From NCBI RefSeq assembly GCF_024363565.1, contig NZ_JAJEKE010000015.1:1-64000 (forward strand): a stretch of DNA of 64,000 nt, in the 5' to 3' direction. The notes below the pieces were generated by a model, which was not told the DNA's origin, searched no databases, and saw only the letters and a list, made by a program, of their open reading frames with translations. Made by a program: the position numbers and the translations under genes. Every line of letters starts with the position of its first letter. Position 1 is the stretch's first letter. This document shows positions 44,926 through 54,011 of the stretch, piece after piece. The stretch is from Lutispora saccharofermentans (GTDB lineage: Bacteria; Bacillota; Clostridia; Lutisporales; Lutisporaceae).

Positions 44926-47070
44926 ATGAAAAAGATTTTATCACTAGTACTGGCTCTAACACTATTATTTACTAACATGCTGCCTGTTCTGGCTGAGACA
45001 TCTCAAAGCCAGACAAAGATTAGCCTGGAGAAAGCAATTGAAATCGCAAAAAATAGTTTTAATATAAACACAGAGGATTGTGATTTCAATCAAAGCTATT
45101 ATGAAAACATTGAAGGGACAAAGCAGTGGCAGTTCAACTGGAACTCAAGGAAAAACAGCCATGGTATAAGCATAAATGTGGATGCTGAAACCGGTGATGT
45201 TTTATACATGAGTCAATGGAAGAATGAATCTTCAAATCCGTCAAAGCTTGCAAAATATAAAAAAGAAGAAGCACTTAAAATAGCTGAGGAGCTTCTAAAA
45301 AAGCTTCAGCCCGAAAAATACAAGGAGATGGACCTTGTAGATGACAGCTATAGTGGATCCAGATATATTTATGATGTCAATGCCTATAACTTCTATTTCA
45401 TAAGAAAAGTCAACGATTTGGATTTTCAAGGCAACGGAGTCAATGTGAGCATAGATAAAAACACCCTTGAAATAAATAATTATAATTTTACCTGGAATAA
45501 AGAGGCTTTGCCCGATGTATCAAAGGCTATCAGTATAGAGAAAGCCAGAAAAAATTTCAATGAGAAGGTCGGCATAGAATTAGCTTATCTGATCAAATAT
45601 GATCAGAAAACAAAAAAGAATAATGCCAAATTGGTATATACCTTTAAGAATGGAAACAGGCCGATAGATGCCTTAACCGGCGAGGTGATCAACTACGGGT
45701 ATTACAACCCGCTATATGATATGGGCGCATCCGACAATGCAATGATGGCAAAAGAAGCCGCTGTCTTGACACCCGAAGAGATAAAAGAGGTTGAAAATAC
45801 CAAAAAATTTATAACGAGAGAACAGGCCTTAGAAATAGCAAAGAAATATGTAAAAGTAGAGGATAAATATAAACTGGAAGCTGCTTCCCTCTACACAGAT
45901 TATAACGGAACTAATGCCAGCTGGAGCTTCTCTTGGAATTATAACAATCCGGAGAAAAATGAATATGCTTACATCAGTATTTCTGTTGATGCAGTGACAA
46001 AAGAAGTCAGAAGCATATCTAAGTATGACAGCACTACAGATAATGCATCTAAAAATGGAAACCCCGAATATGATATGGAAAAGTCCAAAAAAGCAGCAGA
46101 AAAATTTCTAAGCATGATAGCTCCGGAAAAATTTGCTCAGACTGAGTATAGACCTGATATTTTTCAAAACAGCAATGTTGAAAAACCGGTAAGCTATAGC
46201 TTTAATTTTGTGAGAAAGGTTAACGGCATATCTTGCCCGGGAAATAACCTGAATGTAACAGTCAATGCCTATACAGGCGAAATTACAAATTTCTATAGCA
46301 ATTGGATGGATTTAGAATTTCCAAAAGCAGATGATCTGCTATCCATAGATGCTGCATATGAAGCGCTCTATAATAACGTAGAATTCAAGCTAAAATATAT
46401 TATCCATTATGATTATACTCTCAAATATCCAGATAACAGGGTTATAAAGCTCGTCTATGCCTTCGATGATTTTTCCGGCATGCTTGACCCAAAAACTGGT
46501 GCATTACTGAATTATAACGGTGAGGCTATAAAGGATAAACAAGAGTTGACATTTACAGATATAAAAGGGCATTGGGCTGAAAAAGATATTTTAGCACTAC
46601 TTGAAGCAAATATCATAGAAGCTGACAACAAGGAATTTACACCGGATGAAAGGATCAAGCAAAAGGACTTTATCAAAATTTTGATCAATTCCTTACAGCC
46701 TTATTATCAGGTAATTTCTTATGCATCAGACTCATCTGCAGAAGATTACGATGAATATTATAAGCAAGCTATAGCTAAAAAAATAATCACTGAAAAAGAA
46801 AAAAATTTGGATGCTGAAGTAAGCAGGATTGAAGCTGCAAAAATGATAGTAAATGCAATGAATTTAGGTTATCTTGCTAAAAAATCCGATATATTCGACC
46901 TGAATTACAAGGATAAAGATAAGATTTCCCAAGATAATAAAGGATTTGCTGCAATAGTATCCGGTCTCAATATCATGTCGGGCAAAGACGGAAGCTTTGC
47001 ACCGGAAGATAAGCTCACTAAAGGAGAGACTGCAGCAACCATAGTAAACTTTCTTAAGGTTGAAAAATAA
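44926..47070 (+). CDS. S-layer protein with YcdB/YcdC (PepSY-like) repeats
   Basis: The 714-residue protein has a signal peptide ending VLAET, two long YcdB/YcdC-type repeats (about 30-280 and 290-535), each with a helix A-I-E-I-A-K, a W-x-F-x-W-N strand and an I-S-[IV]-x-V-D-A-x-T-G-[DE] turn, and C-terminal SLH repeats beginning FTDIKGHWAEKDI near residue 545. PepSY-like domains are thought to bind and inhibit peptidases. It is thus likely a surface protein that binds wall polymers. AAGGGG precedes the ATG. Confidence 0.88.
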   Translation: MKKILSLVLALTLLFTNMLPVLAETSQSQTKISLEKAIEIAKNSFNINTEDCDFNQSYYENIEGTKQWQFNWNSRKNSHGISINVDAETGDVLYMSQWKNESSNPSKLAKYKKEEALKIAEELLKKLQPEKYKEMDLVDDSYSGSRYIYDVNAYNFYFIRKVNDLDFQGNGVNVSIDKNTLEINNYNFTWNKEALPDVSKAISIEKARKNFNEKVGIELAYLIKYDQKTKKNNAKLVYTFKNGNRPIDALTGEVINYGYYNPLYDMGASDNAMMAKEAAVLTPEEIKEVENTKKFITREQALEIAKKYVKVEDKYKLEAASLYTDYNGTNASWSFSWNYNNPEKNEYAYISISVDAVTKEVRSISKYDSTTDNASKNGNPEYDMEKSKKAAEKFLSMIAPEKFAQTEYRPDIFQNSNVEKPVSYSFNFVRKVNGISCPGNNLNVTVNAYTGEITNFYSNWMDLEFPKADDLLSIDAAYEALYNNVEFKLKYIIHYDYTLKYPDNRVIKLVYAFDDFSGMLDPKTGALLNYNGEAIKDKQELTFTDIKGHWAEKDILALLEANIIEADNKEFTPDERIKQKDFIKILINSLQPYYQVISYASDSSAEDYDEYYKQAIAKKIITEKEKNLDAEVSRIEAAKMIVNAMNLGYLAKKSDIFDLNYKDKDKISQDNKGFAAIVSGLNIMSGKDGSFAPEDKLTKGETAATIVNFLKVEK

Positions 47071-47086
47071 AGAAAATTAAATAACA

Positions 47087-47115
47087 AATGCCGCGGATTT
47101 AAAATCTGCGGCATT
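47087..47115. terminator. shared hairpin terminator
   Basis: AATGCCGCGGATT pairs with AATCTGCGGCATT (13 bp with one G-T). It lies between the YcdB-SLH gene on the plus strand and the RNase P RNA gene on the minus strand, eight bases past the end of the latter. Confidence 0.65.
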
Positions 47116-47122
47116 AAATTTT

Positions 47123-47461
47123 GCGAGTAAACCTATAAGCCGGGTTCTGTTGTAGACGGTCATCTATCTCGATCTGCTGTTGCCAGCAGACTCTAGCGAT
47201 CTTACCCAGAAGCGAGGCGGGCCGCCTCATTAGCTTCCCTATTTGATCTTGCTCCAGATGGGGTTTACATAGCCGATTAGTTGCCTAATCGCTGGTGAGC
47301 TCTTACCTCGCCTTTCCACCCTTACCCCTTTCGGGGCGGTATATCTCTGTTGCACTTTCCTTGAAGTCGCCTTCACCGGGTATTACCCGGCACCCTGCCC
47401 TTTGGAGCCCGGACTTTCCTCATGCATTCTACAGTGTGCACGCGACCATCCAGTTTACTCG
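47123..47461 (-). ncRNA. rnpB: RNase P RNA, bacterial type A
   Basis: The minus strand contains the conserved blocks of RNase P RNA: GAGGAAAGTCCGGGCTCC near the 5' end, GGTGCCGGGTAATACCCGG, AAAGGGTGAAAGGGT-like GAAAGGGGTAAGGGTGGAAAGG, the TTGGTAAACC-type AGAGCTCACC, and the 3' AGATGACCG...ACAGAACCCGGCTTA. The 5' and 3' ends (AACGAGTAAAC / GTTTACTCGC) pair as P1. The RNA removes 5' leaders from pre-tRNA. Ends are set from P1 and are good to a few bases. Confidence 0.97.
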
Positions 47462-47482
47462 TTTTTTCCTTTGCAGAAGTTA

Positions 47483-47511
47483 ATTATATAATGTAAATGC
47501 GCTGGTGTCAA
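47483..47511 (-). promoter_or_regulatory. consensus promoter for rnpB
   Basis: TTGACA (47506-47511) and TATAAT (47483-47488) on the minus strand are both perfect and separated by 17 bases, about 22 bases before the RNA 5' end. Confidence 0.85.
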
Positions 47512-47532
47512 AGGTAATTTTTTATCCATCTT

Positions 47533-48243
47533 CTATTTATTTTTCTTATATATTAAAATTCTGCCGCAGTTTTGACATTTTAAAGGATTTCCTATTTTTA
47601 CAGACTCATAGTCCATAGCCGGAACTTCTACGCCGCAGCCACTGCATTTTCTATTCTCTATTTCTGAAATTGGATTTATTAGTTTTTCTTTCATTTTAAT
47701 ATATTCTTTATATATATCTTCATTTACATTCAGCTTTATATCTTCAATAAGTCCTTCAATATTATTCTTTTCATTCATTAAAAAATCCAACTCTTCTTCT
47801 TTGTTTGCTTTCATTGTTTCATATTTCTTTTTAATGAATACTATCTTTTTCTTAATACTTAATATATCAAGTTCCATTTCTTTTAAGCTTTTTTCTAAAT
47901 TCTCCAGACCTAGCGTTTCCAATTCCAAATTTTTCTGAACATCATCTATCTGCTTTTCTAATGTCTCAAGCTTTTTTACGCTGTTTATTTCCGGGGTATA
48001 TATAAGCTTTTCATAATTAGTTTTGCTTAATTCCAGACTTTTATAATGAGATTTTTTTTGAGCTATCTGCTTTTCTATTTCCTTTTTTTTCTCACATAGT
48101 TTTACATACTCTTCCTTAAGCTTGGCATACTCTTTTTTAAATTTGTTTATTTGAGCATCATCGCTTATTTCAGATATTCTTGAAAGCAACTTTTTATGAT
48201 TATTTTCCTGATGCTGTAGTTCATATAGAAATTCTAAGCCCAC
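47533..48243 (-). CDS. coiled-coil protein with C4 zinc ribbon
   Basis: The 236-residue protein is mostly a long charged coiled coil (residues about 10-190) ending in a zinc ribbon, CSGC...CQNC near residue 205-230. It matches the C4-type zinc-ribbon family that lies downstream of nif3-like genes in many Firmicutes and is related to the CT398 type. The role is unknown; the DNA or RNA binding suggested for relatives is not shown. It is the last gene of the trmK-nif3 group and is separated from nif3 by a terminator. Confidence 0.85.
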   Translation of the reverse strand: MGLEFLYELQHQENNHKKLLSRISEISDDAQINKFKKEYAKLKEEYVKLCEKKKEIEKQIAQKKSHYKSLELSKTNYEKLIYTPEINSVKKLETLEKQIDDVQKNLELETLGLENLEKSLKEMELDILSIKKKIVFIKKKYETMKANKEEELDFLMNEKNNIEGLIEDIKLNVNEDIYKEYIKMKEKLINPISEIENRKCSGCGVEVPAMDYESVKIGNPLKCQNCGRILIYKKNK

Positions 48244-48304
48244 AAGCCATCATCCCTTCATAATTAATTTGTACTCTCTTTAAGATTCTTTATGTCGAGA
48301 AAAT

Positions 48305-48389
48305 CCTTTTTTGTAATGCTTTTATCTTGCAAAAGCACTGTTTATATTAAGGAAAGCCTTTTTTGTAATGCTTTTATCTTGCAAAAGCA
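48305..48389. repeat. two direct copies of a 33-base unit
   Basis: The 33 bases at 48305-48337 recur exactly at 48357-48389, offset by 52. The second copy continues into a complementary arm and forms the terminator at 48357-48401; the first copy is a terminator half without its partner. Confidence 0.85.
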
Positions 48390-48401
48390 TTACAAAAAAG
48401 G
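48357..48401 (-). terminator. intrinsic terminator of the nif3-like gene
   Basis: A perfect 19-bp stem (CCTTTTTTGTAATGCTTTT and complement, seven-base loop) with T-runs in its arms lies 20 bases past the stop. A smaller GAATAG/CTATTC hairpin (48401-48420) lies between. Confidence 0.75.
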
Positions 48402-48420
48402 AATAGCAAAAATACTATTC

Positions 48421-49542
48421 CTAGAGATTCATGGTTATATCAACATTTGATTTGGCTTCTATAATATCCACAGTATATCCATTGCTTGCAAGAGCAGATT
48501 TTAAATAATCGGAAACTGTTTTTATCATTATCTTTTCCGTGCCAAAATGACCTGCATCAATTACGCATATTCCCTCCTCCAGAGCTTCAACCAGCTGGTG
48601 GTATTGCATATCTCCCGTTATAAGGACATCTGCGCCTGAAAATTTAGCTGATCGTACGAAACTATTGCCTGATCCATTTAACAGCGCTACTCTTTTTATA
48701 TTTGTGTCTGGTGAACCAGAATATCTTATGCTTTCTATGTCCAAAGTTCTTTTTACAAAGGCAGCATATGAGGCTAATGTTACGCTGTTTTCTAATTGAC
48801 CGATTCTTCCTAAGCCATAGGCCTTGCCTTTATTTTTCATTTCAAAGACATCATAGGCCACCTCCTCATAGGGGTGAGCTTTAAGCATAGATTTTACAAC
48901 ATTATTAATAAGGGCTTCAGGAACAACAGTTTCAACTCTGTATTCCTCAACTCTTTCCAGCTTCCCTATTTCACCGATAAAGGGATCCGCTTCTTCTCCG
49001 GGCTTAAAAGTGCCTATGCCCTTTACCCTAAAGCTGCAGCTGCTATACTTTCCTATATGCCCCGCTCCGGCCAGGGACATCTGCTCCATAACCTTCTCCT
49101 CGAAGCCTTCAGGAACAAAGGCAATAATTTTATATAACTTTTCTTCAGAAACCGGCTTCATAATTTCTGTTTTTACAAAGCCTAATTGCTTTGCAAATAC
49201 GTCATTCAATCCGCCTTCAGATATGTCAAAATTAGTATGAGAGGAATAAACAGATATATTATTCTTTATCAATTTTATAATCTTCTTACCAATTACGGAA
49301 TCTGTATTTATCTTCTTCAGAGGGCTAAATATGAGAGGGTGATGTGTAACGATCATATCTACATTGTTTTCAATGGCTTCTTCAACAACCCAGGCAGGTA
49401 AATCCAAGGAAATCATAATCTTATTTACACTGCTGCTGCCGTCACCGACGATAAGACCGACATTATCCCAGTCTTCAGCCAGTTTTTTCGGTGCAATGGT
49501 GTCCATAAAGCTTGCTACTGTTCCACATTTAAGCTGAGCCAT
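48421..49542 (-). CDS. Nif3-like dinuclear metal centre protein (YqfO/DUF34)
   Basis: The 373-residue protein has the Nif3 metal-binding ends (WDNVGLIVGD, MIVTHHPLIFSPLKKI, and HFGTEK...near the end) and a middle insertion of about 130 residues resembling a PII-like (CutA) domain, as in YqfO. Members form hexamers with two metals per subunit; GTP cyclohydrolase I type 2 activity has been claimed for some but is not general. The ATG follows AGGAGGCG and lies 28 bases inside the end of trmK. Confidence 0.93.
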   Translation of the reverse strand: MAQLKCGTVASFMDTIAPKKLAEDWDNVGLIVGDGSSSVNKIMISLDLPAWVVEEAIENNVDMIVTHHPLIFSPLKKINTDSVIGKKIIKLIKNNISVYSSHTNFDISEGGLNDVFAKQLGFVKTEIMKPVSEEKLYKIIAFVPEGFEEKVMEQMSLAGAGHIGKYSSCSFRVKGIGTFKPGEEADPFIGEIGKLERVEEYRVETVVPEALINNVVKSMLKAHPYEEVAYDVFEMKNKGKAYGLGRIGQLENSVTLASYAAFVKRTLDIESIRYSGSPDTNIKRVALLNGSGNSFVRSAKFSGADVLITGDMQYHQLVEALEEGICVIDAGHFGTEKIMIKTVSDYLKSALASNGYTVDIIEAKSNVDITMNL

Positions 49543-50222
49543 TTTTTCGCCTCCTTATAGTGTATCAATTCTTTACTGCATTCCTCTATTCTTTTTTGGT
49601 TTTTATGAGTAAAGTTCTCCAAATGGTCTATGATTCCGCTATACTCACTAATTTTTTTATCTATGTATTCAAGCAAGGCAGGAGAATTTTTATAATAAAA
49701 CATCTCATTTATCATATCTATACTTTTTTCATCATAGCAATTTTGCTTATATCTCGTCCAAATAATCTCATAGAATTTATCGTTTTCTTTAACGATCTCA
49801 CCATTAAATATTTCAAAGGAATTCTGGATAAGCCATTTTATCAGTATCCTGCTATCCCTCATTGGCTGAAGAATAAGCTCTCCGGCACTTCTTGCAATAT
49901 CTATACCCTCGCTGAGTATATTCTGTATCAATATTCCACCCATGCCCGCAATTACAATTATATCAGCTTCCTTATCCTTCAATGCGGACAGGCCGTCTCC
50001 TATCCTGATTTCAATGTGCTGTTCCAGCCCATATTTTTTAACTCTTTTCATGGATATCTCCGCAGGGCCTTTATTGATATCCGTGGCTATAGCTTTTTTA
50101 GCTTTATTATTATTTATCAAGTAAATAGGTAAATAAGCATGGTCAGATCCGATATCGGCAACAACATCACATTCGTCAATGCTTTCCCCTATAACGGCTA
50201 ATCTTGGAGTTAAGTCCAACAC
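49515..50222 (-). CDS. trmK: tRNA (adenine(22)-N1)-methyltransferase
   Basis: The 235-residue protein is an S-adenosylmethionine-dependent methyltransferase with DVVADIGSDHAYLPIYLI (motif I), AIATDINKGPAEISM (motif II), IRIGDGLSAL and the catalytic-type IVIAGMGG. It matches TrmK (YqfN) and the neighbourhood (rpoD, nif3-like) is the usual one. It methylates N1 of A22 in tRNA. It overlaps the nif3-like gene by 28 bases. Confidence 0.93.
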   Translation of the reverse strand: MLDLTPRLAVIGESIDECDVVADIGSDHAYLPIYLINNNKAKKAIATDINKGPAEISMKRVKKYGLEQHIEIRIGDGLSALKDKEADIIVIAGMGGILIQNILSEGIDIARSAGELILQPMRDSRILIKWLIQNSFEIFNGEIVKENDKFYEIIWTRYKQNCYDEKSIDMINEMFYYKNSPALLEYIDKKISEYSGIIDHLENFTHKNQKRIEECSKELIHYKEAKKWLSLNVEQ

Positions 50223-50315
50223 ATATCATCCTTTGCATTTAATCGCCTATATGATTATTATACTATACTTATCCAATATTCATAAGCGATTTTGATTTAA
50301 AAAATTAAAATAAAA

Positions 50316-50340
50316 AAAACCGGGAAATCATCCAGGTTTT
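50316..50340 (-). terminator. terminator after the tRNA pair
   Basis: AAAACC-GG pairs with CC-GGTTTT with one central mismatch, followed by TTTTATTTT on the minus strand, just beyond the CCA end of the CAU tRNA. Confidence 0.65.
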
Positions 50341-50344
50341 AATA

Positions 50345-50421
50345 TGGTGGGCCTTCAGGGACTCGAACCCCGGACCAACCGGTTATGAGCCGGTTGCTCT
50401 AACCAACTGAGCTAAAGGCCC
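50345..50421 (-). tRNA. tRNA with CAU anticodon (Met elongator or Ile2)
   Basis: The 77-base sequence starts GGGCCTTTAGCTCAG, has the anticodon loop CTCATAA (CAT at 34-36), T-loop GGTTCGAGTCC and encoded CCA. All four arms pair. The acceptor stem beginning resembles the B. subtilis tRNA-Ile (CAT) that is modified to lysidine, so Ile2 is possible; most annotation programs would call it Met. It is not an initiator, since the anticodon stem lacks the GGG/CCC pairs. Confidence 0.92.
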
Positions 50422-50426
50422 CAGCA

Positions 50427-50502
50427 TGGCTCCTCAAGTTGGACTCGAACCAACGACCCTGCGGTTAACAGCCGCATGCTCTACCGACTGAGCTATTGAG
50501 GA
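50427..50502 (-). tRNA. tRNA-Asn (anticodon GTT)
   Basis: The 76-base sequence starts TCCTCAATAGCTCAG, has CTGTTAA in the anticodon loop (GTT), T-loop GGTTCGAGTCC, and ends GAGGAGCCA with CCA encoded. It precedes the CAU tRNA by five bases, so both are one transcript. Confidence 0.95.
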
Positions 50503-50521
50503 AAGTAAACTGACAAATAAT

Positions 50522-50550
50522 ATTCTACTAACTTTATAGGAAATTGTCAA
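50522..50550 (-). promoter_or_regulatory. promoter for the tRNA pair
   Basis: TTGACA (50545-50550) and TAGAAT (50522-50527) are 17 bases apart on the minus strand, about 20 bases before tRNA-Asn. Confidence 0.75.
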
Positions 50551-50569
50551 TAGTATATTGTAGAAATTT

Positions 50570-51658
50570 CTATTCTAAATAATCTTTTAGTTTCTTGCTT
50601 CTGCTGGGATGTCTCAATTTTCTTAAAGCTTTTGCCTCTATTTGACGTATTCTTTCTCTTGTTACATTGAATTCTTTTCCCACTTCCTCCAAGGTCCTTG
50701 CTCTGCCATCATCAAGCCCAAATCTTAATCTAAGAACCTTTTCTTCTCTGGGAGTCAGCGTATCCAACACTTCCATCAGCTGTTCTTTAAGAAGCGTAAA
50801 AGCCGCTGCTTCAGCCGGAGCGGGAACATCATCATCTGGAATAAAATCACCCAGATGGCTGTCTTCTTCTTCACCAATGGGAGTTTCCAATGAAACAGGC
50901 TCCTGTGCAATTTTCATTATTTCTCTTACTTTGTCTTCAGACAACCCCATTTCTTGGGCAATTTCCTCGGGCAGAGGATCTCTCCCGAGTTCTTGAAGAA
51001 GCTGCCTTGAAACTCTGATGAGCTTATTTATTGTTTCTACCATATGCACAGGTATCCTTATGGTTCTTGCCTGGTCTGCTATAGCTCTTGTTATAGCCTG
51101 TCTAATCCACCACGTAGCATATGTGCTGAATTTAAAGCCCTTTACATAATCAAACTTCTCTACTGCTTTAATAAGGCCAAGATTACCTTCTTGTATAAGA
51201 TCTAAAAACAGCATTCCTCTGCCTACATACCTTTTTGCAATACTAACTACAAGTCTCAGGTTTGCTTCGGTCAATTTTTTCTTGGCCTCAGCATCTCCTT
51301 CCTTCATCCTCTTTGCCAACTCGATCTCTTCATCCGGGCTAAGAAGAGGAACCTTTCCAATTTCTTTTAGGTACATTCTCACAGGGTCATCTATGCTAAT
51401 ACCCTCGGGTACTGTAAGGTCAAGTTCAACCGGCTCGGCTTCGTCATCAATGGGAGGTATGTCAATTTCAGCATCGATATTGCCTACAATATCTATACCC
51501 TTTGCTTCCAAATATTCATAAATCTTATCGATTTGTTCAGGATCCATTTCTACTTCTTCTAATGTATCCATTATTTCTTTATAAGTGAGCATTCCATTCT
51601 TATTGCCCTTTTCAACCAATTCCTTTATATAATTCATTTTAGATTCATCACTCTTCAA
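50570..51658 (-). CDS. rpoD: RNA polymerase primary sigma factor A
   Basis: The 362-residue protein is a complete group 1 sigma factor: region 1.1 remnant, 1.2 ([19 protein letters not shown]), region 2 with the invariant [18 protein letters not shown], region 3 and region 4 with [41 protein letters not shown]. It recognises TTGACA/TATAAT promoters like those seen in the window. It is downstream of dnaG in the usual Firmicute order and 24 bases away. Confidence 0.98.
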   Translation of the reverse strand: MKSDESKMNYIKELVEKGNKNGMLTYKEIMDTLEEVEMDPEQIDKIYEYLEAKGIDIVGNIDAEIDIPPIDDEAEPVELDLTVPEGISIDDPVRMYLKEIGKVPLLSPDEEIELAKRMKEGDAEAKKKLTEANLRLVVSIAKRYVGRGMLFLDLIQEGNLGLIKAVEKFDYVKGFKFSTYATWWIRQAITRAIADQARTIRIPVHMVETINKLIRVSRQLLQELGRDPLPEEIAQEMGLSEDKVREIMKIAQEPVSLETPIGEEEDSHLGDFIPDDDVPAPAEAAAFTLLKEQLMEVLDTLTPREEKVLRLRFGLDDGRARTLEEVGKEFNVTRERIRQIEAKALRKLRHPSRSKKLKDYLE

Positions 51659-51682
51659 AGTTATCCCCTCCCTTCCAGGAAA

Positions 51683-53464
51683 CTATTTCTTCTTCTTTTG
51701 CAATTCCATGATTTCCTTGAATATTTCATTCGATTTATCCCTGTCCCCATTCTCATAATATTCATTCATTAACTTGGTCAATTCCCCAATCCTCTTGCGG
51801 ATATGTGCTTGCAACAGCTTATCTATATATGAATCCATTAGTTCCAAATCATGGCTTGTTATCTCAATATTGAAAACCTCAGCGGCTTTTTTTCTGTCCT
51901 CTTCATTTTCCAAATGGATTATTATTTCTCCAGCTGATATCAATTTTCCTTCTTTTATTTTTAAATTTATTATCTCAGCAATTCTTCTGTGAATAGGCAG
52001 ATTGAAATAATCAGCGGTAACACGGCTAAATATATAATTTGCCTTATTTTCGTTCTGAATGCATATGTTAATCAGTTTTTTTTCTGCTATAATTTCTCCA
52101 TTAATAGATTTTTTTAATTCTGCATTGTTTGCAACAGCAGTCCTGTCTACTATATTATGCCTGTTATTTCCATTAGTATGCTTCTTTTTTAATCTATTTA
52201 ATTCATCATAAACAGCCTCTTCGCTTATCTGCATCTCTTTTGAATACTTTTTAATATATGCATCGGTTTCAGCAGGACTGTCAATAGTCTGCATAACATT
52301 CGCGAGCTGCTTTATAAACTTTATCCTATCTTCAATGTTTTCCATATTGATGCCGTTTTTCAGGTTAAATATTTTGTAATCAATCAAGGACATACTGTTG
52401 TCAACCAGTCTTTTAAAGGATTCCAAGCCTTCTTTCCTAATATATTCATCCGGATCTTTTCCCTTGGGAAGTCTCAACACTTTTACAGTGCAGCCTTCCT
52501 TCTCCAATATGGATAAGCCTCTCAAAGTCGCATTTTGACCTGCGGCATCTGAATCATAAGCAATGATTATTTCATTTGCAAACCTTTTAAGCAATCTTGC
52601 CTGATGCTCAGTAAATGCCGTTCCCAGCGATGCAACTGCATTATTGATCCCATATTGGTGCAGTGATATTGCATCCATGTATCCTTCTACGACAATGATG
52701 TTCCTTAAATCTCTTATACCTTTGACGAGATTTAACCCATAAATATTGTAACCCTTATTATATATGGGAGTATCAGGAGAATTCAAATACTTTGGTTTGC
52801 TGTCGTCCAGCACCCTTCCGCCAAAGGCAATGACATTCCCCTTTAAATCTATGATCGGGAACATGACTCGGTTTCTAAACCTATCATAATAGCCTTCGTT
52901 GTTATTCTTTTTAACCAGAAGTCCCGCAGAATATGCTGCTTCAAGTTTTAGACTCTTCGAAGACAAAAAGTTCTTCAAACTGTCCCAGTTATCCGGCGAA
53001 AAACCAAGGCCAAACTTTTTTATAGTACCCATGCTCAGGCCTCGATTGGATAAGTATTTCATCGCTTCACGATTGCCGCTCAAATTATTATAAAAAAATC
53101 TGGCAGCTTCCTTGTTTATTCTAAAAAGAAGCTGTTTTCTCTTAGCCTTTTCTAAATCCTCTTTGTTTGCCGTATCTTCTATTTTAATTCCTGCCTTTTC
53201 AGCCAAAAATCTTAAGGATTCCGGGTAGGTCATCCTTTCGATCTTTTGAATGAAAGTACTTACATTTCCACCTTCTCCGCATCCAAAGCAATAAAAAAGC
53301 TGCTTATCTTGAGAAACGCTAAAAGAGGGGGTTTTTTCAGAATGAAAAGGACATAAACCGATATAGTTTCTCCCCCTTTTTTTTAGGTTCATGTATTGCG
53401 ATATTATATCAACAATGTCATTTTTCTCAATTATCTCAGAAACCATTTCTTCTGAGAAAAACAT
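51683..53464 (-). CDS. dnaG: DNA primase
   Basis: The 593-residue protein has an N-terminal CHC2 zinc finger (CPFHSEKTPSFSV...CFGCG), the RNA polymerase core, a TOPRIM domain (VVEGYMDAISLHQYG and AYDSDAAGQ), and a C-terminal helicase-binding domain. It makes RNA primers at the replication fork. It lies between yqxD and rpoD, 22 bases from the former. Confidence 0.97.
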   Translation of the reverse strand: MFFSEEMVSEIIEKNDIVDIISQYMNLKKRGRNYIGLCPFHSEKTPSFSVSQDKQLFYCFGCGEGGNVSTFIQKIERMTYPESLRFLAEKAGIKIEDTANKEDLEKAKRKQLLFRINKEAARFFYNNLSGNREAMKYLSNRGLSMGTIKKFGLGFSPDNWDSLKNFLSSKSLKLEAAYSAGLLVKKNNNEGYYDRFRNRVMFPIIDLKGNVIAFGGRVLDDSKPKYLNSPDTPIYNKGYNIYGLNLVKGIRDLRNIIVVEGYMDAISLHQYGINNAVASLGTAFTEHQARLLKRFANEIIIAYDSDAAGQNATLRGLSILEKEGCTVKVLRLPKGKDPDEYIRKEGLESFKRLVDNSMSLIDYKIFNLKNGINMENIEDRIKFIKQLANVMQTIDSPAETDAYIKKYSKEMQISEEAVYDELNRLKKKHTNGNNRHNIVDRTAVANNAELKKSINGEIIAEKKLINICIQNENKANYIFSRVTADYFNLPIHRRIAEIINLKIKEGKLISAGEIIIHLENEEDRKKAAEVFNIEITSHDLELMDSYIDKLLQAHIRKRIGELTKLMNEYYENGDRDKSNEIFKEIMELQKKKK

Positions 53465-53486
53465 AGCTTATACCACCTTTTTTAAA

Positions 53487-53930
53487 TCATATAATCTTTA
53501 TCAATCTTTCCAAAGAGCATAAAAACTCTTCATTGTCCTTTATGCTTCGTTTGGCCGGGCCCTTAACACGTCCCCCGCTGCGCAAAGATTTTAATGTTTC
53601 GTGTCTTTTCGCTAACAATTCATCAATATTGTTGTCGTCAAACAGTTTGCCGTCAAAAGAGATGGCAAATGCTCCCTTTGACAATATTATTGCAGCAAGT
53701 CCATAATCCCCTGTTACTACTATATCCCCTTCTCTTGCTCTATTGATTATTGCCAGATCTGCAGATTGAGATACATTATCTACATATACCGGATCTAATC
53801 CATGCTTTTCATAGTAGTTAGAATAATGGCTTAAGCTGCATACGAATATAGCCTCAATATTGTATTTTTGAGATATTTCTAATATAATATCTTTAACGGG
53901 ACATGCATCGGCATCGACTAATATTTTCAT
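53487..53930 (-). CDS. YaiI/YqxD family protein (DUF188)
   Basis: The 147-residue protein matches DUF188: KILVDADACPVKDII at the N terminus, VYVDNVSQSADLAI, GDIVVTGDYGLAA and RSGGRVKGPAKR. The conserved acidic cluster resembles PIN-like or NYN nucleases, but no activity is established. The ATG follows AGGTGGAG; the longer open frame extends 27 codons upstream over the intergenic gap and is unlikely to be used. It lies between dgt and dnaG, as in Bacillus. Confidence 0.9.
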   Translation of the reverse strand: MKILVDADACPVKDIILEISQKYNIEAIFVCSLSHYSNYYEKHGLDPVYVDNVSQSADLAIINRAREGDIVVTGDYGLAAIILSKGAFAISFDGKLFDDNNIDELLAKRHETLKSLRSGGRVKGPAKRSIKDNEEFLCSLERLIKII

Positions 53931-54011
53931 ACTCCACCTATTTAGGACACTGAATTTATACTTATTCGATATAAAAGCCAAATATCCTTCAATTTTTATT
54001 AAAATGATCAT

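Noticed and set aside
47295..47483. plus-strand open frame
   Set aside because: It is antisense to RNase P RNA.
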